Source of the DNA: an uncultured Opitutia bacterium
GTDB lineage: Bacteria; Verrucomicrobiota; Verrucomicrobiia; Opitutales; CAJWYM01
Reading direction: 5' to 3'
NCBI GenBank assembly: GCA_913049555.1
Contig: CAJWYM010000028.1
Coordinates: 1 to 42,140 of the forward strand
DNA length: 42,140 nt
A model generated the notes under the pieces. The model made no database searches. It had not been told where the DNA came from and worked only from the letters and a program-made list of their open reading frames with translations. Made by a program: the position numbers and the translations under genes. Below, piece after piece: positions 1 through 9,117 of the stretch. How positions within the stretch are numbered: position 1 is the first letter of the stretch; each line of letters opens with the position of its first letter.

Positions 1-83
1 TCATACGATCCTTGGGTTATTTATTTTCCCAAGTGGCCCAGTTTAAACGCTCATTTGTGGCCCGTTTTGCACGCTCATTGACA
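1..83 (-). mobile_element. Terminal end of an IS21-like insertion sequence, running off the left edge
   Basis: Read on the minus strand, this begins TGTCAATGAGCG and carries two tandem copies of a roughly 24-bp unit, each with a GGGCCAC-like core (plus strand 33-56 and 57-80, both starting GTGGCCC and ending CGCTCATT). Multiple short terminal repeats with this wording are typical of IS21-family ends. On the minus strand an AAGGA ribosome-binding site is followed by ATG at 4..2, where the istA transposase would start; the gene itself lies outside the window. The family call comes from recalled IS21 end sequences. The complete element and its target duplication cannot be seen. Confidence 0.55.
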
Positions 84-98
84 TCAATAATTATTACC

Positions 99-233
99 TT
101 AACATCTAGGGGATACATAACCATTGGGCCATTTTATTTTCAATAAATATTTCAGACACTGCTCATCGGTGCTAAACCATTCTAAGAATTCTTCAAAGTT
201 CTTGGGGTAAGGTTTGATTTCTCGTTTTTTCAT
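99..233 (-). pseudogene. N-terminal fragment of an IS1595-family transposase
   Basis: A 44-codon reading frame starts at ATG 233 and stops at TAA 101..99. Its product has the opening of IS1595-type transposases: a motif of the form FEEFLEWFSTDEQCLKYL followed by KWPNGYVSPRC, which is the first half of the N-terminal zinc ribbon. The frame ends exactly where the first Cys pair would close, and the catalytic domain (DDE-like) is absent. Upstream on the same strand, GGGTAGCTG at 292..284 followed by two AGTAACC copies may be the old element's inverted-repeat end. The fragment lies 15 bp from the IS21-like end, so later insertion probably removed the rest. Confidence 0.55.
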
Positions 234-409
234 CGAGAAACACTACATATAGTGGTTACTTTATAGCGGTTACTTGAGTCAATCAGCTACCCAGATATAA
301 AAATATATAGAGGGCTCTCTATATTCTCGAAAAACAAAAAATCATCCGATAATATTTCCGATTCTTTAAATGTTTAAAATATATCCCTTATTAAAAGGTA
401 AAAATCAAA

Positions 410-3400
410 ATGAATCTTACTGAAATACAAAAACTTGCAGATCAAGGTATATGCGAATTCCGCAAAAGATTAGTTGAGAGTTCAAGAAGATCAAATTTGA
501 TTAACCTGAGTTTCGGTCAAACATCAACTATTCTACCGTTAATAAATAGGGATAGTAATTTGTTCATAAAACAACTACTCAATGGCAATAAAATAATTGA
601 AATTCTACCCCTGCCAGATGATGAACAAGAACCTCTAGATGAGACTGATGGTCCATTAAAATCACATTTCAAAAAAGTAGACTACGGTCCATTTATTGAA
701 GATGCTACAAAAGAAATCAAAATCAAAGGTTGGGAGCATCATTATTCAGAGAAAGAAGTAGCCCTTCGATTGGCTAAGAATGAACTCAGAAAAAGACTTC
801 AAATGGTTCCTGACTCGGTGCCTATTAGCAGAAGAGGTATTTCAAAAGAAGATTATGCTGAAATGCATTTAATTAATCCAGTATTGGAATTAAGCTCACC
901 ATTTGATTCTAATCATGGCATTTATAAAGAAAGTTCATCCTATCAAACACTTCTTAAAGAGAACGAACTGAATACTAAAATTAAGCGCTTATTAACTAGA
1001 GTAAATTCAGTAAAAAAGGAACAAGCCTACAATACTCTCTATCTAGTGTCAGGATGTCTAAACTGGATAGATTCTCAAAAACAAGAATATACCAGTCCCT
1101 TGCTCGTTATCGAGGCAGAAATAGAAAGAAAAAGTAAGAACAATAAATATAAATATTTCTTAAAATCTAACGCCAAGAATATAAATGTAAACGAAGCACT
1201 GATAGCAAGACTAGATGAAGATGGAATTGTTTTACCAAGTTTAAATGAAGACTTAGATCTTCTTGAACAAATAGATTATTACCATAATAGAGTTCACAAA
1301 ATAATTGAAACAAAACGTGGATGGCATGTCAGTAACAGGATTGCAATCAGTATCATTGATAGCAAAAAAATGGCGATTGCAAACAAGTTGAAGCGCAATA
1401 AAAGTGGGCATTCAGATCTAATAGAATCAGAACTTATCACGAAATTGCTAACGACTGTTGGAAACAGCCAACCTGGCTATCCTGAAGACTACAATTATGA
1501 TAAACATGAATATGCTGAAATTCTTCCAAAAATCGTAGAAATAGCTGATTCATCTCAAATCTCTGCAATGATAGATGTTATCAAGGGTAATAATATTGTA
1601 ATTAAAGGGCCACCAGGAACTGGCAAGAGTCAAACCCTTTCTAATATAATTGCTGATGGGCTTTATCGAGGCAAAAGGATTCTATTTATATCAGATAAAC
1701 TTGCAGCACTTGAAGTCGTCAAAAAAAGACTCGATGCAAAAGGGATTGGCCAGTTTTGCTTGGAACTACATGATGGAGGCAGTTCTAAGAAGGGAATCCT
1801 TCAAGCCCTTGAAGAACGTCTCAAACTATCTAAAATACACTTAGATGATTATAAAAACCAAAAAGAGAATTACTCTCAATATAGAGATAAGCTCAATAGA
1901 TATAGCTCTACTTTAAACGACATATACCATAATACTGGAAGAACTATTCATGATCTTATTTGGAAGTATATAACCTTAGAAGATCAAAAGAATAAAATAA
2001 CTTTAGAGAATCCGAGTAGAATAATAATCCCCAATTCCAGTTCAATAAATCCAGTATCCATTCAAGAGTTAAGTCAACGCTTAGATGCCTTAGAAAAAAG
2101 TTATAAAGAAACCGCAGCATTATATTCCAATCCCTACAATAACCCTTGGAATTTGATTAAAAACTTCAACTTGACTCCTGTTGATATTAATAACCTGAAA
2201 ATTTGTATTACTGATATCGCAAATATCACAAAAGAATTCTTAGTTTCACTTAATGAACTCAATAATATCACAGATACAGAATTCAAAAGCTGGAACGATA
2301 TTAAAATATATTTGAATAATATAAAATTGTTCAAACTACCTACATTTGAATTTACTCAACAAGATTTAAAAATACTGAAAGATCCTAAAAAAAGGGAAGC
2401 CCTTGGTTTATATAATGAAAATATAGATAAAATTTCAGCATGTCGTAAAAATATAGAACAGCATATAATCAAGGTTGAAAATATCGATATAGTTCAACCT
2501 CTACTGAATGAATTATTGCAATTATCAAATCACTTAGACTCCAGAGAAAGTGTTGACAACCCCAAACAGCTAGAACCTTTAAGCCAAGCTAAGATTAAGT
2601 ATGCGTATGCTTTAAAGTTAATCGGCAAATTGAAAAAAGAAGAAGGGGCGCTCACAGCACAAAATCTGAAGAATTTCCTTAAACTAATAAATGAAGTCTC
2701 CATCCTTGATTGGCCCTTAAAAACTAAGAAAGCTATACTAAATCCAGATATCCAAAAGGTATTTAATGATAGTTTTGAATATTGGAAGAAGTATATAGGC
2801 AAACAATTAAGTACTAGGACTCGGTTTCATAAGAACAGTTATTCTCTAAGCGATATTGAAGAAGCAATAACAAAACTAGAAGAAGCAGGTCTACTTGGCT
2901 TTCTGAGTAGTGATGTTAAAAATGCTAAGAAAGTAGCACGTGAAGTATGCCAAATGGATACTAGTGAGAAATCGTCAGCAATAAAAGAACTCAAACTATA
3001 TGCTAATTTCTTGAAGGAAAAATCTAGCTTTGAGCAAAATATAAATATTCAAAAAATTAAAGACGCTTTCAATATTTCGAGTTTGAGTGAGTTAAAAGAG
3101 TTCGAAAGGAGTTTCAATTGGTTTCAATCTCAGCTTAAAGATGGTGTGGACTCGAATGCTTTACAGATTCTATGCTCATTGAATAAAGAAGATCTTGAAG
3201 ATTTTATACACTATTCTAAAAAAGAAGAATTCAAAGTCTTATTTGATCATACGCGAGAGTTGGAATCTGATACTGATATTTCTGATTATTACAAGAACGC
3301 TATGACATCTATAGACAATCTGCTAGAAGTGCTAAACAGATATACAGATTTAGTAAATGTCAGAATTAATTCAAATTTAACGCTTAAAAGTTTAGAGGAA

Positions 3401-5485
3401 TTAGATAATTCTATCATTCGTTATTACGAGATAATTCCAGTTATTGAAAAAGAAGCATCATCTTTAGGGGAATTAAGTCTTAATCACGACTTAAAGTTAA
3501 TGCAAGAATATGCTAATTATTATTGGAAGTTGCCATTAACTGAAAATCTGCATAAGGAAGCAGATTTGAAAAAAATTCTAAGTATTCAGGCACAAATTAA
3601 TGAGGTTAGCGGTATCATGCATAGAAAATATGAAAAACTGTCAACTCTTAACAATGAATTAAAAAGTTTATCTTCAACTTCTATTGAATTAGAAGAGGTC
3701 ATATTTAGTGATGAATATCAATCCACTTTTGAAAATTGTATTAAGTACGAACAAAGCCTTAGTAGTTATATCGCTTTTGAAAAAAAGTATTTTGATTTCA
3801 ATAATACTGCATGCTCAGAAATAATTGATACTTATAAATCAAAAGAAATTCCGATGTCAGAAGTATCATTATGCTTTGATTATATTTTACATAACTCTTT
3901 AATCCAAAGTATTTATCATGAATATCCGTTTCTTAGTGAAATTGGAGTGGATGAAATGTCGGACATTCGAGTCAAATTCAGTGAGTTAGACAGTATGCTG
4001 TTAGATATTAATAAGGCTGAAATTATCCAGAAATTAAGTCAGTCCAATATTCCTGAAGGTAATAATCAGGGTCGAAAAAGAGATTTTACAGAACTAGCAT
4101 TAATTAGGAATGAAATTTCAAAACAGAAAGGTCATGTTCCACCTCGTGAACTGCTAAGAAGATCTGGGCGTGCAATTAATCAGCTCTGTCCGTGTTTCAT
4201 GATGAGTCCACTCTCTGTTGCTAGTATGCTCGAAACTAAAGCAGACTTATTTGATATGGTGCTTATTGACGAGAGTTCTCAGGTTAAAGCAGAGGAAGCT
4301 CTTCTGCCAATATACCATGCTCAACAAGTAGTGATTGTTGGGGATGAACAGCAAATGCCCCCAACAAATTTCTTCGATAAACAATTAAAAAATGATGATA
4401 ACGATGAAGATGAAGATCTGCCAACAGAAGTAAGTATCTTAGATCTCGGAATGAATACTTTCAATAATCATAGAATGTTAAATCGTCATTATCGATCCAA
4501 GCATGAACGTCTTATTCAGTTTTCTAATTATGAATTTTATCATAATAGACTCCATGTAATACCTAGCCCTAGCTTTAACTCCAAAGATCTAGGTGTACAA
4601 TACCACTATGTTCATGATGGCCAATACATTGACAAAACTAACATTTTTGAAGCGGAAGCACTTATTGATAAATTGAGCCAATTCATGTTAAAGAACAAAG
4701 ACAAATCTGTCGGGGTAGCCACTTTCAACGAATCCCAAAAAGATCTGCTCGATGAGACTTTAGAAAAAGCGATGTTAAACCATCCACATATCAGAGAATA
4801 CATTAGTAAATGGGAGGATAATGTCGAAGATTTCTTCATTAAGAATTTAGAGATGGTTCAAGGAGATGAAAGAGATGTTATGTTCATTTCCACACTTTTC
4901 GGTCCTGACAAGAATGGAATTCAAAGTAATACTCAACTTGGACCTATCTCAAGAGACGGCGGATACAAGAGGCTGAATGTTCTATTTACAAGGGCTAAAG
5001 AACAAGTCGTAATCTTTAGTAGTCTTGATATTGAGAAAATTAAAACGGATGGGAAGCATTCAGGAGCACGTATACTACGAGATTATCTTACCTATTCTAA
5101 AGAAGGTTTCATTCAAGTATCAGATAATTCAGATCGAGCACCTGATAGTGAATATGAAATTGAGGTAATGAATGAAATCAAAAATGCTGGGTATGACTGT
5201 CGACCTCAAGTTGGAGTTAATGGATTCTTCATTGATATAGGTGTAATTGATCCCAATCTTACTGGTCGCTATTTGTGTGGTATTGAATTTGATGGTGCAA
5301 CATATCATAGTTCAAGAACTGCTCGTGACAGGGACAGAATTAGGCAAGAGGTATTAGAAGCTAATGGATGGAATATTTATAGAATATGGTCTACAGATTG
5401 GATTCGAGATAAGAGAAACGAGGTCAAAAAACTCATTTCATATTTAGGATCAAGTGATCAAGATGGATTGCTACCAGTTAAATAA
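410..5485 (+). CDS. Giant superfamily 1 helicase fused to a C-terminal Vsr/MTES_1575-type nuclease (DUF4011 class), putative defence protein
   Basis: The 1691-aa protein has an N-terminal region like DUF4011 (about 1-300), then a split SF1 helicase core. Walker A is GPPGTGKS at 400-407, motif II is DESS at 1287-1290, VQGDERD is at 1483-1489 and the motif VI-like LNVLFTRAKE is at 1522-1531. Between Walker A and motif II lie nearly 900 residues, mostly charged, helical and coiled-coil-like. The last about 110 residues form a PD-(D/E)XK-like nuclease with D1609 and E1626-x-D1628 followed by a conserved His/Arg-rich helix, as in the very-short-patch-repair/MTES_1575 family. The expected activity is ATP-driven translocation on nucleic acid coupled to cleavage. 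Such COG1112-type helicase-nucleases are common in defence islands; a defence role here is inference from architecture and the tRNA-linked island. The ATG follows AAAGGT at about -14. No partner gene is coupled to it. Confidence 0.85.
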   Translation: MNLTEIQKLADQGICEFRKRLVESSRRSNLINLSFGQTSTILPLINRDSNLFIKQLLNGNKIIEILPLPDDEQEPLDETDGPLKSHFKKVDYGPFIEDATKEIKIKGWEHHYSEKEVALRLAKNELRKRLQMVPDSVPISRRGISKEDYAEMHLINPVLELSSPFDSNHGIYKESSSYQTLLKENELNTKIKRLLTRVNSVKKEQAYNTLYLVSGCLNWIDSQKQEYTSPLLVIEAEIERKSKNNKYKYFLKSNAKNINVNEALIARLDEDGIVLPSLNEDLDLLEQIDYYHNRVHKIIETKRGWHVSNRIAISIIDSKKMAIANKLKRNKSGHSDLIESELITKLLTTVGNSQPGYPEDYNYDKHEYAEILPKIVEIADSSQISAMIDVIKGNNIVIKGPPGTGKSQTLSNIIADGLYRGKRILFISDKLAALEVVKKRLDAKGIGQFCLELHDGGSSKKGILQALEERLKLSKIHLDDYKNQKENYSQYRDKLNRYSSTLNDIYHNTGRTIHDLIWKYITLEDQKNKITLENPSRIIIPNSSSINPVSIQELSQRLDALEKSYKETAALYSNPYNNPWNLIKNFNLTPVDINNLKICITDIANITKEFLVSLNELNNITDTEFKSWNDIKIYLNNIKLFKLPTFEFTQQDLKILKDPKKREALGLYNENIDKISACRKNIEQHIIKVENIDIVQPLLNELLQLSNHLDSRESVDNPKQLEPLSQAKIKYAYALKLIGKLKKEEGALTAQNLKNFLKLINEVSILDWPLKTKKAILNPDIQKVFNDSFEYWKKYIGKQLSTRTRFHKNSYSLSDIEEAITKLEEAGLLGFLSSDVKNAKKVAREVCQMDTSEKSSAIKELKLYANFLKEKSSFEQNINIQKIKDAFNISSLSELKEFERSFNWFQSQLKDGVDSNALQILCSLNKEDLEDFIHYSKKEEFKVLFDHTRELESDTDISDYYKNAMTSIDNLLEVLNRYTDLVNVRINSNLTLKSLEELDNSIIRYYEIIPVIEKEASSLGELSLNHDLKLMQEYANYYWKLPLTENLHKEADLKKILSIQAQINEVSGIMHRKYEKLSTLNNELKSLSSTSIELEEVIFSDEYQSTFENCIKYEQSLSSYIAFEKKYFDFNNTACSEIIDTYKSKEIPMSEVSLCFDYILHNSLIQSIYHEYPFLSEIGVDEMSDIRVKFSELDSMLLDINKAEIIQKLSQSNIPEGNNQGRKRDFTELALIRNEISKQKGHVPPRELLRRSGRAINQLCPCFMMSPLSVASMLETKADLFDMVLIDESSQVKAEEALLPIYHAQQVVIVGDEQQMPPTNFFDKQLKNDDNDEDEDLPTEVSILDLGMNTFNNHRMLNRHYRSKHERLIQFSNYEFYHNRLHVIPSPSFNSKDLGVQYHYVHDGQYIDKTNIFEAEALIDKLSQFMLKNKDKSVGVATFNESQKDLLDETLEKAMLNHPHIREYISKWEDNVEDFFIKNLEMVQGDERDVMFISTLFGPDKNGIQSNTQLGPISRDGGYKRLNVLFTRAKEQVVIFSSLDIEKIKTDGKHSGARILRDYLTYSKEGFIQVSDNSDRAPDSEYEIEVMNEIKNAGYDCRPQVGVNGFFIDIGVIDPNLTGRYLCGIEFDGATYHSSRTARDRDRIRQEVLEANGWNIYRIWSTDWIRDKRNEVKKLISYLGSSDQDGLLPVK

Positions 5486-6056
5486 AGATAGCAAAAAAGT
5501 GGCCAGTATAGATTCTGATACTAAATCGAATTCGAAATCTAAGGATTTAATCTTAGCTGAATCGTTAGGTGATAGTTACGAGATTAAGTGCGACGAAGAT
5601 GACACAGATGTTTATAACGTAAATATTATAGAATATTGATTTTGGTAGGTAGTTTCATGATTTAATTTATTTTAACATTTATAAGATGTCTGCGTGCGAA
5701 GTATGGTTTACTCTGGTAATTTAATCCAAAAATATTTAAAGGTTCAGAATCTCTTGTTTTACAATATATTGACCACTTACGAGCATCTAAGGGTGGGCAT
5801 TACCAATTATTGAGAAAATACGCTCTCGAACCATCATTTCTATCCGAATATGGGTTATGGGTCCCATGTTATTAAACTCTGGGATATATTAGTAAATAAC
5901 CATTCTGATATGCAAACTGAAGCTGTAACAGCTCAGATCATGGATGAGAAGACTAAGAAATTGTGAGAAGTAGAGAGTGATTGGTGAGGAATAAAAAACA
6001 AGCAACCCAACTACCTAATTGCAAATTCCTCGCAAATTCTAGATGCTCTAAGGAGT
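5486..6056. other. Gene-free AT-rich stretch between helicase and nuclease pseudogene
   Basis: No convincing reading frame, RNA gene or strong repeat was found. A 61-codon frame from a GTG at 5454 overlaps the helicase end and continues to 5639 with an acidic, low-complexity product; I do not accept it as a gene. The 70 bases before 6057 stay open in the nuclease frame but contain no good start. The stretch probably holds the decayed promoter and leader of the nuclease pseudogene. Confidence 0.5.
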
Positions 6057-6911
6057 ATAAAAAAGTTCATTTCAGGAGTTATTTTCGGATTAGTTATTGC
6101 ATTTGTGTTCTATTGGTAGGACAACTTGCCAGAGGATGAAAAGCAAGGATACATCGATCAAGTTGTTAACTCTATGCCTTCTCAAGATGGCATTCAATCA
6201 GAGGAAGTCTCCGTCACTGGAAATCGTAAAGGTCATGCTTATGCTGGATTTCCAATAAGTAACAAACCTTTAAAGTTACTGGAGAACATTGCTTTTACGG
6301 TTGGATACGATGAAGTCGAAATGAATCCAGCTTGGGTTTGTTAAAGAATCCCAAAGGTAGATAATCCAGTGAGCCTAAAGCGTCCTTCTAGGTTCAATAT
6401 GGATACGAGGACGATTGCTAAAGTCTCCCATGGAAGCTATACGAATTCTGGATATGATCGAGGACACATGGCTCTGAATTATGCGATTGCTACTAGATTT
6501 GGGGCTGAAGCCCAAAAGCAGACATTTCTCATGAGTAATATTGTTCCACAAGCAACTAAGTTGAATCGAGGGATCTGGAGGTTGTTAGAAGATCGAATTG
6601 TTAATATATACTCTGTGACTTTCGATGAGATATGGGTCGTTACGGGACCTATATATGATCGCACAGAAGAAGAAATTACTAGTGGTGTCGAAATTCCAGA
6701 CGGATTCTTTAAAATCCTTATTGATGAGAATGGAGGAAAACTGAGAGTTTTATCTTTTTTACTCCCCGAGACAGCAACGAATCAATCTTTCGAGCAGTTT
6801 TTAACTTCCGTTGACCAAATTGAACAACTCACTAGTCTTGATTTCTTTTCAGAGCTCCCAGATCAGAATGAAGAGCAATTGGAATCATGGATTCCTCAAC
6901 GGATATGGTGA
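6057..6911 (+). pseudogene. Broken membrane-anchored DNA/RNA non-specific endonuclease (NUC1/EndA family)
   Basis: One reading frame encodes an N-terminal hydrophobic anchor (KFISGVIFGLVIAFVFYW) followed by a NUC1-type nuclease. The frame is interrupted by TAG at 6117-6119, right after the anchor, and by TAA at 6342-6344, where family members have an aromatic residue after a WVC motif. Sequence on both sides of each stop continues the family pattern in the same frame. The active-site motif is DRGHMALN at 6456-6479; the catalytic His is kept, but the usual Pro of DRGHMAPN is Leu. The downstream MSN and LNRG-W motifs that place the metal-binding Asn are present. AAGGAG at 6051 precedes ATA where a start would be expected. 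Active relatives are periplasmic or surface nucleases that degrade DNA and RNA. Stops of two kinds exclude simple recoding of one codon. Confidence 0.8.
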
Positions 6912-7002
6912 ATGTTTAGATCATCGATACAGTCTCACAAAACGACCGTTTTATGACACGAGTATTTTATCTCGAATTACTGTCTAATTTTTCCAGTTCA
7001 CA

Positions 7003-7408
7003 TCACTTTTCAATAAGCGATAAATTTATAAAATCACTGCTTAAACCCAACTCTTTAATGATTTCATTTATCAATTTCACTTTTTCATCGGTGGTGTTGT
7101 TTGTTAAGACATAATATTTAGTTCCTTCAATTTGTTTGTTATTATAGATATCGAGCGAATTAGAAATCAGAAAATCACGACTCGGATCTTTACTAACAAG
7201 CGGATCTCTTCCCGTTTTAATCTTTGCAAGCCTTCGTAGAACAATTTCACCAAAAACTTCGAAAAAGTTTTGAGATGAAGACGCTGAGTGTGCTCGCTGA
7301 AGATGATTCGCATATAATCTCGGAACTCATATTTGGTCTTTCCACTGACCAAATAACCTCCATTTTGATCAATTGCTTTATCGGTGGAAGTGGGCTTTTT
7401 ATTTCCAT
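7003..7408 (-). pseudogene. Frameshifted hypothetical gene at the end of the XRE cassette
   Basis: Three overlapping reading frames each give protein-like sequence for part of this stretch. From ATG 7408 one frame gives MEIKSP; a second frame carries TSTDKAIDQNGGYLVSGKTK and YEFRDYMRIIFSEHTQ. A third frame, open from about 7326 to TGA 7005..7003, carries VFGEIVLRRLAKIKTGRDPL and ends in a helix-rich tail. Frame changes fall near A5 and T5 runs (about 7396-7400 and 7262-7266), so single-base indels or assembly errors are likely. The repaired product would be about 130 aa. I do not recognise the family. It lies 7 nt after the 56-aa gene on the same strand, so it was probably the fourth gene of that operon. 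Confidence 0.45.
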
Positions 7409-7414
7409 CTCAAT

Positions 7415-7585
7415 CTATCTCAGGTAATTGGCGATACCAGCTAATTCTTTTAGCTTATTTTCACACTCTTCTGCCAGGGTAGTCCATTTTTTTACTTCAC
7501 CAATATTCGACTCTTTCGCTGATATCTCAACTTTAGAAAGCAGTTTCCCTTTTACCTGTTCCAATCTACATCTTACTTGTTCCAT
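7415..7585 (-). CDS. 56-aa hypothetical protein, translationally coupled to the unknown-function gene before it
   Basis: ATG at 7585..7583 begins one nucleotide after the TAA stop of the preceding gene, with AAGGA about 8 nt upstream inside that gene's last codons. The product starts MEQVRCRLEQVKGKLLSKVE and continues as a charged amphipathic helix with a likely second helix (KKWTTLAEECENKLKELAGI). It has no signal peptide or membrane segment. The layout suggests a small helical partner of the upstream protein or of the XRE regulator. The family is not recognised. Support comes from the ribosome-binding site, the coupling and the regular heptad-like sequence; it is short enough to be missed by gene callers. 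Confidence 0.5.
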   Translation of the reverse strand: MEQVRCRLEQVKGKLLSKVEISAKESNIGEVKKWTTLAEECENKLKELAGIANYLR

Positions 7586-7586
7586 T

Positions 7587-8741
7587 TTACCATTCCTTTA
7601 CAAATTTATTTTTACTATCGTTCAAGTTTTCAAATGCTTTAGGAGCCTCAAGGTGCAAAGAGTCACTATAATAATCGAACCAAGGAATCCCTAAATCTTC
7701 ATAAGTCTTAATATCAATTGGTTTGTGATGGGGCGACTCTCCTGTATATTTCTCCCACTCCAGAGAGTTACATAAGTGAATATAGCAACGACTCCTAAGT
7801 TTTGTTTCCCATATTTCAGCTTCGTATGGATCCTGATATATCTCTTGATTGATACGACCTCCCATACCAAGACCCATGCATTTTTCTGAGCATTCCATAT
7901 TACAATTCAACATCTCTATGTCATAAGGTCTTAATTTTGAGTAAATATAATTCAAAAATTCAGAAATTGAATCCGGAAAATGAGGTGCAATGAATTTTTC
8001 GTAATAAGATTTGGCTTTGAAAGTAAAAGCCTCTAGTTGAATACCGCCATAAATCCCTCGTCCTGAAATCTGCTCTTCAACTGAATTACCAGCACCTAGA
8101 GTTGATGCAACAAATTGTCGAACATTTCCATGGCCGATGTTATAACCGTCTAACCATGGTTGTTCTGGAATAACTACATAATCTTGATTAAATGAGTTTA
8201 AGCCGCTATTCCAAATTTCACCGTTTACGGCATTTATTTTTCCCGTTCCTACTTTAAGTGCGAATGGGCAAATTCCAGAAAATGACATCCACATTGCCTC
8301 AGATTGATAGATTGGCATCATTACACCACCTCTAGAAAGCCAGGGAACTGGAACATTATCCTCAAAGTCATCCACATGCTTTAAATTAAAATGTCCGAGA
8401 CTCGCAGGTAATGAATATTCATTACCATCATCGGGAACTCTAACCGTCCTGTGAAATGAGACAGACATTTCCATACTACTATCAGAGCCTACAATATAAT
8501 CCGATTCTGATTCAATCAGCTGTTGAAAATGGCTAATTAATTCCTTTTTGGAATAATTGAGAAACATTCTTTCGAGGTCTTGCTCAATATTATGTATTCT
8601 CACCCATTTGGAAACCGATTGAGTATACGATCTTGTATATATCGAAATCCTTTTCTCAATTTCATCATTTATTAGCTGATCTATGGCTTCCCTCGTTTCA
8701 GGAAAGCGAAAAATCAATGAATCATCTTTTAATTCTATCAT
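7587..8741 (-). CDS. Conserved protein of unknown function with IPEQPWLDG motif, partner of an XRE regulator
   Basis: The 384-aa soluble protein has no signal peptide or membrane segment. The N-terminal about 90 residues are charged and helical. The middle carries a conserved block with MPIYQSEAMWMSFSG, then IPEQPWLDG at 191-199, and shortly after a VRQFVASTLGAG block and VEEQISG. The C-terminal part has GLGMGGRINQEIYQDPY and later GIPWFDYY. I recall the same ordered motifs in hypothetical proteins of actinobacteria and other phyla, where no function is established. Two Cys pairs occur near the NCNMECSEKC stretch. I chose ATG 8741 because GAAAGGGA lies about 7 nt upstream; an earlier ATG at 8774 would overlap the XRE gene by 14 nt and has a poor ribosome site. 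It is co-transcribed with the XRE gene. Confidence 0.75.
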   Translation of the reverse strand: MIELKDDSLIFRFPETREAIDQLINDEIEKRISIYTRSYTQSVSKWVRIHNIEQDLERMFLNYSKKELISHFQQLIESESDYIVGSDSSMEMSVSFHRTVRVPDDGNEYSLPASLGHFNLKHVDDFEDNVPVPWLSRGGVMMPIYQSEAMWMSFSGICPFALKVGTGKINAVNGEIWNSGLNSFNQDYVVIPEQPWLDGYNIGHGNVRQFVASTLGAGNSVEEQISGRGIYGGIQLEAFTFKAKSYYEKFIAPHFPDSISEFLNYIYSKLRPYDIEMLNCNMECSEKCMGLGMGGRINQEIYQDPYEAEIWETKLRSRCYIHLCNSLEWEKYTGESPHHKPIDIKTYEDLGIPWFDYYSDSLHLEAPKAFENLNDSKNKFVKEW

Positions 8742-8760
8742 TAATATTTCCCTTTCTTCA

Positions 8761-9117
8761 TTACCATTCTCCATCTCTTACTTCTCTTACAATTTTCAAA
8801 ATAGCTCTGTCTGGCATTTGCTTTAATTCTCGTAGCATCTCTCCAAATAGCATCGGTCTTTTTATTATGATATCTTGAAGTTCTTTAGAAACTTTACCTG
8901 CCATCGCTAAAAGCACATCTGGTTCTATTTCTAAATCTATTGCTAATGCTTTTATTTTATCCTCACTTGGTGGGGCTTCAGTTCCTCTTTCAATTTTACT
9001 TAAATATGAAGGTTCTAATTCAGCCCTTGCTGCAACTTTTCTCAAAGAAAAATCTTTGCTTTCTGCATTTTTGTTCAATCTAGCATTTCGAAGAAAATCA
9101 GAAAAATTACGAGTCAT
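8761..9117 (-). CDS. XRE/Cro-type transcriptional repressor
   Basis: The 118-aa protein has an N-terminal helix-turn-helix of the XRE family: FSLRKVAARAELEPSYLSKI at about 23-42, followed by ERGTEAPPSEDKIKALA. The C-terminal half (MAGKVSKELQDIIIKRP and the end KIVREVRDGEW) matches a well-known small-regulator subfamily often found with a downstream gene in mobile islands. It binds DNA as a dimer. A 13-bp-armed inverted repeat overlaps its own start codon, so autorepression is likely. There is no room for a Shine-Dalgarno site upstream of the ATG, and the promoter places the transcript start at or next to the ATG, so translation is probably leaderless. Its stop lies 20 nt before the next gene's chosen start. 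Confidence 0.85.
   Translation of the reverse strand: MTRNFSDFLRNARLNKNAESKDFSLRKVAARAELEPSYLSKIERGTEAPPSEDKIKALAIDLEIEPDVLLAMAGKVSKELQDIIIKRPMLFGEMLRELKQMPDRAILKIVREVRDGEW

Noticed and set aside
5454-5639. 61-codon frame overlapping the helicase end
   Set aside because: GTG start inside the helicase, acidic low-complexity product, no ribosome site and no recognised family.
6939-6952. AAAACG-AC-CGTTTT dyad after the nuclease pseudogene
   Set aside because: Two-base spacer cannot form an RNA loop and no promoter or gene start lies close; no role assigned.
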